Shown: positions 6,988 through 13,681 of the stretch, piece by piece
Numbering within the stretch: the first letter of the stretch is position 1
Layout: every line of letters starts with the position of its first letter
Assembly: GCA_046328575.1 (NCBI GenBank)
Contig: JAXLWI010000083.1
Coordinates: forward strand, 1-17,153
DNA from: JAGOBP01 sp046328575
GTDB taxonomy: Bacteria > Chloroflexota > Anaerolineae > Fen-1058
DNA length: 17,153 nt
Reading direction: 5' to 3'
Notes under the pieces: model-generated
Seen by the model: only the letters and a program-made list of their open reading frames with translations
Told to the model about the DNA's origin: nothing
Database searches by the model: none
Made by a program: the position numbers and the translations under genes

Positions 6988-8376
6988 ATGTCGCGACGAA
7001 ACAGTGTATGGCTGGTTATTACGCTTGTGTTGGCCATCGTAGCCGGGTATATCGCGCTGACCAGCACTGAGAAACTGCCGGTGCTTGAGCGGGACATCCG
7101 GGTACGTTACGGCCTCGATCTCAGCGGCGGTTCGCAAGTGCTGTTGCAAGCCACCGATTGTACCGATACCAACATCGCCACGCGCCTCGAAAACGCGCGT
7201 CAGATCATCGAGAATCGTGTGAACGGTTTGGGTGTATCGGAGCCGCTGGTGCAGATTCAGGGCGATTGCCGCATCTTGGTGGAACTCCCCTCGATTGACA
7301 ATCCGGCGGACGCCATTGCGTTGATTGAGCAAACGGGTCGTCTGGAATGGACTGATAACGGTCAGGACTTCTATCAGGAAGGCCAGATCATCCGCACGAC
7401 GGGCAATCCGTCGCCGACGATTACTTCGTCGGTCTCCAATACTGTACCTTTAAGCGGAACTGCTGACTTCAGCACCACCATCCCGGAAAAAGTCTATACA
7501 ACCGTGGTCAACGGCTCAGAGCTTGATCCGGCCCGGCTATCGGTCGGCCTGGGTGGTGTATCGGGCAAAGAGCCGCAGGTCAGTTTCCAACTGCTCGGCG
7601 ATGCGTCGGCGCGCTTTGCGTCTTATACCGCATCGAATGTGGGCAGTTACGCATGTATCGTGTTGGACAACGTCGTTCAGTCGTGCCCGCGCATTCAGAA
7701 CACGATTCCAAACGGCCAGGGCGTGATTACGGTGGGTGCGGGCGGCGTTGATGAAGCCAACAAGCTCGTCAACCTCTTGCGCTACGGTGCGCTGCCGGTT
7801 GCCTTGCAAGTTGTCCAAAGCCGCACCATCGGCCCGACGCTGGGTGAAGATTCGATCCGCGCCAGCGTCATCGCTGGTCTCATCGGTCTGGTCACCGTGA
7901 TGCTGTTCATGCTCATTCACTATCGACTGCCCGGCTTGTTGGCCGACCTCGCGCTGATTCTCTACTCGCTGACGGTCTTCGCCATCTTCCGCTTGCTACC
8001 GGTAACGTTGACGCTGCCCGGCATTGCCGGTTTCATCTTGTCGGTGGGTGTGGCCGTCGACGCCAACATCCTGATCTTCGAGCGTATGAAGGAAGAGCTG
8101 CGGGCTGGACGTCGGCTGGCGATCGCAATCGAGGTGGGCTTTGAGCGCGCTTGGCCGTCGATCCGAGACTCCAACATCTCGACGTTGATCACGTCGGCGA
8201 TCTTGTTCTGGTTTGGCAACGCCTTCGGGGCCAGCATCGTTAAGGGCTTTGCCCTCACGTTGGCGATCGGTGTGTTGGTCAGCCTGTTCACGGCCATCCG
8301 CGTGACGCGCACGCTGCTCGCGCTGGTCCTCAATCGCGTGAACTTTGAAGAACGCAAGAACCTGTTCGGAATTTAG
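6988..8376 (+). CDS. secD: Protein translocase subunit SecD
   Basis: SecD (462 residues) is the RND-type membrane subunit that, with SecF, uses the proton gradient to help pull preproteins out of the SecYEG channel. Helix 1 is residues 8-24. The D1 motif GLDLSGGSQ lies at 42-50, the large external P1 domain spans about 45-280, and the LLRYGALPV motif is at 263-271. Five further helices occupy about 290-450. The conserved GVAVDANILIFERMKEELR region at 354-372 includes Asp358, the residue tied to proton transfer. The external domain has four cysteines (58, 94, 223, 233). The start is the ATG at 6988, with AGGAG at 6978-6982 and 5-base spacing, not an upstream TTG at 6967 in the hairpin T-run. 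secF follows after 14 bases. No yajC is present beside it. Confidence 0.97.
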   Translation: MSRRNSVWLVITLVLAIVAGYIALTSTEKLPVLERDIRVRYGLDLSGGSQVLLQATDCTDTNIATRLENARQIIENRVNGLGVSEPLVQIQGDCRILVELPSIDNPADAIALIEQTGRLEWTDNGQDFYQEGQIIRTTGNPSPTITSSVSNTVPLSGTADFSTTIPEKVYTTVVNGSELDPARLSVGLGGVSGKEPQVSFQLLGDASARFASYTASNVGSYACIVLDNVVQSCPRIQNTIPNGQGVITVGAGGVDEANKLVNLLRYGALPVALQVVQSRTIGPTLGEDSIRASVIAGLIGLVTVMLFMLIHYRLPGLLADLALILYSLTVFAIFRLLPVTLTLPGIAGFILSVGVAVDANILIFERMKEELRAGRRLAIAIEVGFERAWPSIRDSNISTLITSAILFWFGNAFGASIVKGFALTLAIGVLVSLFTAIRVTRTLLALVLNRVNFEERKNLFGI

Positions 8377-8390
8377 GACGGAGAGGCACT

Positions 8391-9311
8391 ATGTGGGATT
8401 TTGTCGGTAAGCGTTATCTGTGGTTTGGTCTGTCACTGCTGATCATCGTGCCGGGTCTGCTGGCGCTGATCTTCTTTGGGTTTCCGCTCGCCATCGATTT
8501 CACCGGCGGCTCGCTGCTCGATATCCGTTTTGATCAGAATCCGCCGCAAGTCGCGCAGTTGAAGGCGACCTATGCCACTTTCGGCTTTGACGATGCGCAA
8601 ATTCAAAGTCTCGAAGGCAATGGTTTCCAGATTCGGACCAAGACGATGGACGATGCCAAGAAGAACGAGATTGAAGCGTCCATCCGATCGGAATTTGGCG
8701 CCTTCACGGAACTGGAATTTGGCTCGGTCAGCGGTACCATCGGCGCGGAAGTCGTGACACGCGCGGCCCAGACCGTCGCCATTGCAGCGGTGGGCATCAT
8801 GCTGTATTTGTGGTGGGCGTTCCGGCAAGTGCCGCACGCTTTCCGCTACGGTGTGGCCGCCGTCATGGCCATGCTGCACGACGTGCTGGTCATGATTGGC
8901 ATGGCCGCGATCTTCGGCAAGGTCTTTGGCTGGGAAGTGGACTCGCTGTTCCTCACCGCCCTGCTCACCGTCATCGGCTTCTCGGTGCACGATACCATCG
9001 TGGTGTTCGACCGCATCCGCGAGAACCTGATCAAGCGGCGTGGCGAGCGCTTTGATACCGTAGTCAATCACAGCATCATGCAGACGCTCGACCGCTCGAT
9101 CAACACGACGCTGACAGTGCTCTTCACCTTGCTGGCGCTGGTGCTGTTCGGCGGTATCACCATTCGCCACTTCGTCACGATTCTGCTGATCGGTATCTTC
9201 AGCGGCGCGTACTCGTCGATCTTCAACGCCGCGCAGATTCTGGTCGTGTGGGAATTCCGCGAATGGCGCACCTGGTTCCGTCGCAAGCCACAGACTGCTT
9301 CGGCTCAATAA
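8391..9311 (+). CDS. secF: Protein translocase subunit SecF
   Basis: SecF (306 residues) is the partner of SecD in the membrane complex that assists protein export. Helix 1 is about residues 10-30, followed by the F-type motif AIDFTGGSLLDI (34-45). The external domain spans about 45-125, and five more helices run from about 126 to 290. The conserved motif GFSVHDTIVVFDRIREN is at 196-212, and Asp201 in it corresponds to the conserved functional Asp. Length is typical of the family. GGACGGAGAGG upstream supplies a ribosome-binding site. The short gap after secD and the terminator downstream define a two-gene secDF operon. Confidence 0.97.
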   Translation: MWDFVGKRYLWFGLSLLIIVPGLLALIFFGFPLAIDFTGGSLLDIRFDQNPPQVAQLKATYATFGFDDAQIQSLEGNGFQIRTKTMDDAKKNEIEASIRSEFGAFTELEFGSVSGTIGAEVVTRAAQTVAIAAVGIMLYLWWAFRQVPHAFRYGVAAVMAMLHDVLVMIGMAAIFGKVFGWEVDSLFLTALLTVIGFSVHDTIVVFDRIRENLIKRRGERFDTVVNHSIMQTLDRSINTTLTVLFTLLALVLFGGITIRHFVTILLIGIFSGAYSSIFNAAQILVVWEFREWRTWFRRKPQTASAQ

Positions 9312-9340
9312 ACAATTCGCACCGAACCATGATCAAAGGG

Positions 9341-9371
9341 GCCGACTCACTCAGTCGGCTCTTTTGTTTTT
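9341..9371 (+). terminator. Intrinsic terminator of the secDF operon
   Basis: GCCGACT at 9341-9347 pairs with AGTCGGC at 9353-9359 across a 5-base loop, followed by the T-rich run CTTTTGTTTTT. The position, 30 bases after the secF stop, fits an operon end. Confidence 0.88.
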
Positions 9372-9384
9372 ACATCAATCCGGG

Positions 9385-9390
9385 TAGAAT
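9385..9390 (+). promoter_or_regulatory. Weak -10 box candidate for the B3/B4 gene
   Basis: TAGAAT at 9385-9390 matches the -10 consensus at five of six positions and lies between the secF terminator and the ATG at 9421. No convincing -35 hexamer is found at the right distance because the upstream DNA is the terminator T-run, so this is a tentative call. Confidence 0.3.
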
Positions 9391-9404
9391 TCATCCATCT
9401 CTTG

Positions 9405-9418
9405 TCACTGCTCACTGA
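9405..9418 (+). repeat. Two heptad repeat units before a start codon
   Basis: TCACTGC and TCACTGA form two consecutive seven-base units, ending two bases before the ATG at 9421. They take the place where a Shine-Dalgarno sequence would be. They resemble the other short heptad arrays at 11164, 13647 and 13688. With only two units the call is modest. Confidence 0.4.
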
Positions 9419-9420
9419 TT

Positions 9421-10137
9421 ATGCTCTATCGCATTCAACCTGAACTCTTCCAACAGTATCCTGGTTACGTGCGCGGCTTGGTCATCGCCCGCCGGATCAT
9501 CAACATTGATCAGCCCATCGACGAAGTGGCGCGCATGCTAAAGGGTGCGCAGCAGACCGTGCGTGATCGAACCGATCTTGATTCGGTGTCGGCTCAGCCG
9601 CGCATCGCCGCGTGGCGCGAGGCTTATCGCGCCTTCGGTGCTAAACCGACTGACTTCCCCAGTTCGATCGAGGCGCTGGTCAAGCGCGTCCGCAAGGGCG
9701 ATGATCTCCCCTACATCAACTCTTTAGCTGCACTGTGCAACAGCGTCTCGCTGCGCCATTTGATCACGGTGGGCGGCCACGCCCTCGACGAAGTCGCGCC
9801 GGACGCCGAGATCGTGTTAGGCTTCGCGATTGGCGATGAGAATTTTCAGCCGCTCGGTGGCGGCCCGATCGAACATCCACAGCCCGGCGAAGTGATCTTC
9901 TATGTCGCGCCGGGGCGCGTCATGACACGGCGCTGGACGTGGCGACAAGGTGAGTTCAGTAAGTTAACGCGTCTGACCACGCAAGTCGTGATCAACATCG
10001 ACGGTTTGCCGCCAGTGGCGCGTGAAGATGTGGAAATGATCAGCACCGAAGTGGCAAACCTAGTGACGATGTACGGTGGCGGGGTCACAGCCGATGTAAA
10101 GTTGCTGAGCCAAGAGACGCCGACCGTTGAGATTTGA
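9421..10137 (+). CDS. B3/B4 tRNA-binding-domain protein (PheT-like)
   Basis: This 238-residue protein matches the free-standing B3/B4 domain family (COG3382), related to the editing module of the phenylalanyl-tRNA synthetase beta chain. The hallmark is the stretch from Trp65: WREAYRAFGAKPTDFPSS, then the LVKRV and LPYINSLAALCNSVSL segments (residues 65-110). The second half carries GGGPIEHPQPGEVIFY (146-161) and a final beta-rich region with WTWRQGE. Stand-alone B3/B4 proteins are thought to hydrolyse mischarged tRNAs or bind amino acids, but the exact substrate here is unknown. It has no Shine-Dalgarno sequence; a two-unit heptad repeat abuts the start. It follows the secDF terminator, so it is a separate transcription unit. 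Confidence 0.88.
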   Translation: MLYRIQPELFQQYPGYVRGLVIARRIINIDQPIDEVARMLKGAQQTVRDRTDLDSVSAQPRIAAWREAYRAFGAKPTDFPSSIEALVKRVRKGDDLPYINSLAALCNSVSLRHLITVGGHALDEVAPDAEIVLGFAIGDENFQPLGGGPIEHPQPGEVIFYVAPGRVMTRRWTWRQGEFSKLTRLTTQVVINIDGLPPVAREDVEMISTEVANLVTMYGGGVTADVKLLSQETPTVEI

Positions 10138-10211
10138 TTGGATAGATGATCACTTGAAGCATAGGCGTAGTGCGTGAAGACACGCGCCACGCTCCATGGT
10201 AGAGGCTTATT

Positions 10212-11177
10212 ATGCGAGCACTCGTTATCGATAATGGACTGCATTTAGATCTGAGTCACCCGATGCCCGTTCCACCTGCCGGTGAAGCATTGGTGCGCGT
10301 CTTGCAGGCTGGCGTCTGCAACACCGACCTCGAACTGGTACGCGGCTACATGAATTTCAAGGGCGTGCCGGGCCACGAATTTGTCGGCGTGGTGGAGCAG
10401 GCCGCCGGGCGCGAAGATTTGATCGGGCGGCGCGTGGCCGGAGAGATCAATGCGGCGTGCGGCGAATGCGAAACGTGCCGCGCAGGCCGACCGACTCAAT
10501 GCCCCCATCGCACAACGCTGGGCATCGATCGGCGCGGCGGCACGTTTGCGGATTACATGACGCTGCCGATCGTGAATCTGCATCCCCTGCCCGATTCGAT
10601 CAGCAATGACGCCGCGATTTTCGTCGAACCGTTAGCGGCGGCGTGCGAGATTCTCGAACAGATTACCCTTAAGCCAGCCGATCGCGTGGTCGTCATTGGC
10701 GATGGCAAATTGGGCTTGCTGTGCGCGCAGGTCGTGGCATTGAGCGGCTGTGATTTGATCGTGGTAGGCCGTCACGCTGATAAGTTGGCGCTGCTGGACA
10801 AGCGCGGCATTCGAACCACAACCGATGTTAATGTGATTACGCCCGCTTCGCGCGACGTCGTGATCGAAGCGACGGGCACACCCAGCGGCTTCGAAGCCGC
10901 GCGTAAGTTGGTTCGGCCGCGCGGCACGATCGTGTTGAAGTCCACGTACGAGGGCGCGGCCATTCCGGTGAACCTCACCATGATCGTGGTCGACGAGATC
11001 ACGCTGATCGGGTCGCGCTGCGGGCCGTTTGAACCGGCGATCAAGCTATTAGCCGACAAACAAGTCGAAGTGGAGTCGATGATTCAAGCGCGGTTTTCGC
11101 TGGATGAGGGCGTCGCCGCGTTTCAGCGTGCAGCCGTCAAAGGCACGTTGAAGGTCGTGGTGACAATGAGCAATTAG
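10212..11177 (+). CDS. Zinc-dependent medium-chain alcohol dehydrogenase
   Basis: This 321-residue cytoplasmic oxidoreductase belongs to the zinc-dependent MDR family (COG1063 type). Catalytic zinc ligands are probably Cys36 (GVCNTD), His55 and Glu56 (GHEFVG), with Glu139 (VEP) nearby. The structural zinc site is a four-cysteine lobe, Cys83, Cys86, Cys89 and Cys97. The NAD(P)-binding fold starts at about 157 with GDGKLG (163-168). It is slightly shorter than the usual 340-350 residues. The substrate (alcohol, polyol or threonine-like) cannot be determined. AGAGG upstream may serve as ribosome-binding site. The last codons and the TAG stop lie inside a heptad repeat array, so the natural C-terminus may have been altered by it. 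Confidence 0.9.
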   Translation: MRALVIDNGLHLDLSHPMPVPPAGEALVRVLQAGVCNTDLELVRGYMNFKGVPGHEFVGVVEQAAGREDLIGRRVAGEINAACGECETCRAGRPTQCPHRTTLGIDRRGGTFADYMTLPIVNLHPLPDSISNDAAIFVEPLAAACEILEQITLKPADRVVVIGDGKLGLLCAQVVALSGCDLIVVGRHADKLALLDKRGIRTTTDVNVITPASRDVVIEATGTPSGFEAARKLVRPRGTIVLKSTYEGAAIPVNLTMIVVDEITLIGSRCGPFEPAIKLLADKQVEVESMIQARFSLDEGVAAFQRAAVKGTLKVVVTMSN

Positions 11178-11198
11178 CAATGTTCAATGCACAACGTT
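11164..11198 (+). repeat. Degenerate heptad array (CAATNNN x5) at a gene end
   Basis: Five consecutive seven-base units, CAATGAG, CAATTAG, CAATGTT, CAATGCA and CAACGTT, run without gaps. The second unit contains the TAG stop of the zinc dehydrogenase (11175-11177). The array therefore spans the coding end and the intergenic space. Confidence 0.75.
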
Positions 11199-11213
11199 AG
11201 GATGCCGTTAAAG

Positions 11214-11250
11214 ACTAACGAACTATTGAACTGTCGACTATTGGACTATA
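11214..11250. repeat. Degenerate 7-8-base array (ACT core) at a gene end
   Basis: ACT cores occur at 11214, 11222, 11230, 11237 and 11245, a regular 7-8-base spacing with related flanks (AACTATTG, AACTGTCG, ACTATTGG). The stop codon of the minus-strand glycoside hydrolase (11246-11248) lies in the last unit. Together with the array at 11164 it fills the whole convergent junction. Confidence 0.6.
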
Positions 11251-12640
11251 TTCGGGTCCGTTTACCCAGCGCCCAACCGAAGGCGATGGCGGCGATGAGC
11301 AGGATGACGCCGCCAATGATGAGGCCTACGGGGAAGTCATCAGTTGACGCAGCGGCGGCTTCGCGCACCGGCAACGGTGTCGGCGAAGCCACTTTGATCT
11401 GTTCGCCCGCCGCGACTTTGGCTGCGTTGGGCAAAGCCTGAACGATCTTGACCGGCGTATTCGTCGGCACCGGTGTATCGGTCGGGGTGGGTGTAGGCGT
11501 CGGCGTATCCGTCGGCGTCATGGTGGGTGTCGGCGCCGGCGTATCGGTGGGCGTTGGTGTGAACGTCGGCGTGGGCGTGTCGGTGGGTGTTGGTGTGTAA
11601 GTGGGCGTCGGCGTATTCGTCGGTGTGTTGGTCGGCGTCGGCGTATTCGTCGGCACCGGTGTTTCGGTCGGAGCGGTAACGTAACTGCCCGCCGTCGAAC
11701 GATAAACGTCGGCCAGTTCTTTGGTGAGATTCAAGTATTGATCGCCGTACGTGACACTCGGTTCGATCTGCGAGCCTTCCGGCCATTCGTTGAACGACGT
11801 AACGATCGCCCAATCGGCGTTGGACTGCGTGACACCCAGCCAACCCGATCGATAGTAGTCGCCGTCAGCGCGCGGACGGACGTATGACCCTGATCGGTTT
11901 AGCAGCCGATCGTCCCAGCCCGGCATCGTCGTGCCGACGAAGTATTTGAACGCGCCTAATTCCACGGCTTTTTCGCGGACACGCTTGCTCCACGTCACAA
12001 CCGTGTCGCGCGGATTAGTCGACCAGGCGATGTTGTATAAGTGATGGCCGTCGAAGACGCGCAGATAGTCGAGGTTGGTGCCTTCGCTGATCCAGATCGA
12101 GCGATGTAAAGGATCAACCGCCTCGCGGATCGCCGCCCACGTATCCACGCTATAACGCGAGTTCTGCCAGAAGAAGATCACGGGCTTGCCGTTGACTTTT
12201 AGGTACGCCGGTTTGGTCGCATGAGTGGACAGCAGTGTGGCGAGCGCAGCTTGCACGTCGTCTTTGGTTTTGAAGAAAGGTCCGCTCGTTTCAAAATCGA
12301 CGGCGGCGCGGAAGCCTTTAGCTTGCGCGACATCGAGGAGTGTGGCAAAGTTCGATTCGGTCTGGTTATTCGCGCCGCCGCTTGGCCCGTACCACGATTG
12401 GATGAAGGCGTCGAGGCCGGCCTGCTGTGCCTGCGCGACCTGCCGCTCGATGGTGGCGCGGTCGGCGGACGAGTACGGCGTGACCGGTTGATCGCTGGTC
12501 TTTTTCGCGCCAAACGAATCGGGCGAGAACCAGGCATAGTAGAAGGCTAACACCAAATGCTCGCCCTGCGCTGAAACCGATCCGGCGGGGGCGAGCACTG
12601 TGAGCAGCGTGAGTAGAATTAGGCCGATACGTGCTTTCAT
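11246..12640 (-). CDS. Secreted GH99-like glycoside hydrolase with Thr-Pro linker and membrane anchor
   Basis: This 464-residue surface protein starts with a signal peptide (residues 1-24, cleavage probably after VSA). A catalytic-type domain follows at about 27-318 and resembles the GH99/endo-mannosidase-like clan: AFYYAWF near the start (32-38), SWYGP (82-86), KPVIFFWQN (152-160) and FNEWPEGSQIEPS (283-295), with acidic residues Glu285, Glu288 and Glu293. A linker of Thr-Pro repeats spans about 324-397, and a C-terminal helix (about 438-458) ends in GKRTRI, which should anchor the protein in the cytoplasmic membrane with the domain outside. It probably cuts or binds glycans, but the substrate is unknown. 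No ribosome-binding site precedes the ATG. The gene runs opposite to all its near neighbours. Confidence 0.85.
   Translation of the reverse strand: MKARIGLILLTLLTVLAPAGSVSAQGEHLVLAFYYAWFSPDSFGAKKTSDQPVTPYSSADRATIERQVAQAQQAGLDAFIQSWYGPSGGANNQTESNFATLLDVAQAKGFRAAVDFETSGPFFKTKDDVQAALATLLSTHATKPAYLKVNGKPVIFFWQNSRYSVDTWAAIREAVDPLHRSIWISEGTNLDYLRVFDGHHLYNIAWSTNPRDTVVTWSKRVREKAVELGAFKYFVGTTMPGWDDRLLNRSGSYVRPRADGDYYRSGWLGVTQSNADWAIVTSFNEWPEGSQIEPSVTYGDQYLNLTKELADVYRSTAGSYVTAPTETPVPTNTPTPTNTPTNTPTPTYTPTPTDTPTPTFTPTPTDTPAPTPTMTPTDTPTPTPTPTDTPVPTNTPVKIVQALPNAAKVAAGEQIKVASPTPLPVREAAAASTDDFPVGLIIGGVILLIAAIAFGWALGKRTRI
11450..11671 (-). repeat. Tandem coding repeat for the Thr-Pro linker
   Basis: About 220 bases repeat variants of GTCGGCGT, GTCGGTGT and GTATCGGTCGGC on the plus strand, encoding TPTPTD/TPTNTP units in the minus-strand glycoside hydrolase. 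Such repeats expand and contract easily, so linker length may vary between strains. Confidence 0.85.
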
Positions 12641-12649
12641 CGGGCGAGG

Positions 12650-12678
12650 ATTTTACCAAAGGAACGCTGATTCCACAA
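12650..12678 (-). promoter_or_regulatory. Candidate promoter for the GH99-like gene
   Basis: On the minus strand TTGTGG, a 17-base spacer and TAAAAT (plus-strand 12650-12655) precede the ATG at 12640. The -10 box matches five of six positions, the -35 box only three. Transcription would start near 12643, giving an almost leaderless mRNA, in line with the missing ribosome-binding site. Confidence 0.4.
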
Positions 12679-12733
12679 TGCACACAGCGTAGTGAGGCGC
12701 AGCCTCGCACAGTTGTTCATACCGAGTCGTTTT

Positions 12734-13660
12734 ATGATCACAGCGTCTGCTCCCGGCAAAATTATTCTCTTCGGCGAACACGCCGTCGTCTACACGCGAC
12801 CCGCAATTGCGGTGCCAGTGACGCAGGTGCAGGCCGCCGCGACCATCGCCCCTTACTCCAGCGGCATTATCATTCGCGCGGCGGATACGGGCGAGACGTT
12901 GGTGCTCGATCAAGTGAACGGCGCTCATCCATTAGCGACGATCGTGCGTGTGACGCTGGATTACTTCAACATCCGATCGGCCGATCTCTCGATCGCAATT
13001 CGATCAACGATTCCGATCGCTAGCGGTTTAGGCAGCGGCGCGGCGGTGTCCGTCGCCATTGTGCGAGCGCTGGCGCAGTGGTTCAAACGCCCCATTGACG
13101 ACGAGACGGTTTCGCAGTTAGCATACGAAGTGGAACGGCTGCATCACGGCACACCCAGCGGCATCGATAACACCGTGATCGCCTACAATCGGCCGGTGTA
13201 TTTCGTGCGCGGCGAACCGATCCAGACGTTCAACGTCGCGCGGCCCTTCACCGTAGCGATTGGCAACACGGGCGTGGCCAGCCCGACGAAGATCGCAGTC
13301 GGTGATGTGCGCAAAGGCTGGGAGGCGAATCCCAGCCAATACGAAGCGTGGTTCGATCAGATCGGCGCGATTGCGCAGCAAGCCCGCGCGGCGATCGAAT
13401 TCGGCGCGATCGAGCAGCTTGGCCCGTTAATGGATCAGAATCAGGTGCTCTTGCAGCACATCGGCGTGTCGAGCGTGGAGTTGGAACGACTGATCGGCAC
13501 GGCGAAGGACGCGGGGGCAGCAGGCGCAAAACTCGTCGGCGGCGGGCGCGGCGGCAATATGATCGCGTTGGTGGACGAAGCGAATCAAGACGCAGTGGTG
13601 GCGGCGCTGATCACTGCGGGCGCGACGAAGGTGATTGTCACAGTTATCAGTGGTCAGTAG
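12734..13660 (+). CDS. mvk: Mevalonate kinase (GHMP family)
   Basis: Mevalonate kinase phosphorylates mevalonate with ATP in the isoprenoid pathway. This 308-residue protein has Lys9 in SAPGKI, GEHAVVY (14-20), the GHMP ATP loop PIASGLGSGAA (94-104), the motif HGTPSGIDN (138-146) with catalytic Asp145, and a third glycine motif GGGRGGN (269-275). The ATP loop has Gly102 where Ser is usual, and motif 3 has Arg-Gly-Gly-Asn in place of the common GGGGC. The ATG at 12734 fits the family start; an upstream TTG at 12692 would add 14 unlikely residues. No ribosome-binding site is seen. The final codons and stop lie in a heptad array. The isopentenyl phosphate kinase gene follows 21 bases later, so they are probably cotranscribed. 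Confidence 0.88.
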   Translation: MITASAPGKIILFGEHAVVYTRPAIAVPVTQVQAAATIAPYSSGIIIRAADTGETLVLDQVNGAHPLATIVRVTLDYFNIRSADLSIAIRSTIPIASGLGSGAAVSVAIVRALAQWFKRPIDDETVSQLAYEVERLHHGTPSGIDNTVIAYNRPVYFVRGEPIQTFNVARPFTVAIGNTGVASPTKIAVGDVRKGWEANPSQYEAWFDQIGAIAQQARAAIEFGAIEQLGPLMDQNQVLLQHIGVSSVELERLIGTAKDAGAAGAKLVGGGRGGNMIALVDEANQDAVVAALITAGATKVIVTVISGQ

Positions 13661-13667
13661 TCAGTTA
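13647..13667 (+). repeat. Heptad array (TCAGTNN x3) at the mevalonate kinase stop
   Basis: TCAGTGG, TCAGTAG and TCAGTTA follow each other without gaps. The TAG stop of mevalonate kinase (13658-13660) is the end of the second unit. A related TCAG-type array starts 20 bases later inside the next gene. Confidence 0.65.
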
Positions 13668-13681
13668 AAGGTGTAATAAAT

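Noticed and set aside
8433..9308. A 291-codon open frame on the minus strand opposite secF
   Set aside because: secF is certain on the plus strand, and the antisense product is a low-complexity His/Asp/Gln-rich sequence typical of shadows.
10160..10200. Small GCGTG/CACGC inverted repeat upstream of the zinc dehydrogenase
   Set aside because: Only 5 bp with a 4-base loop and no T-run, too weak to call a regulatory element.
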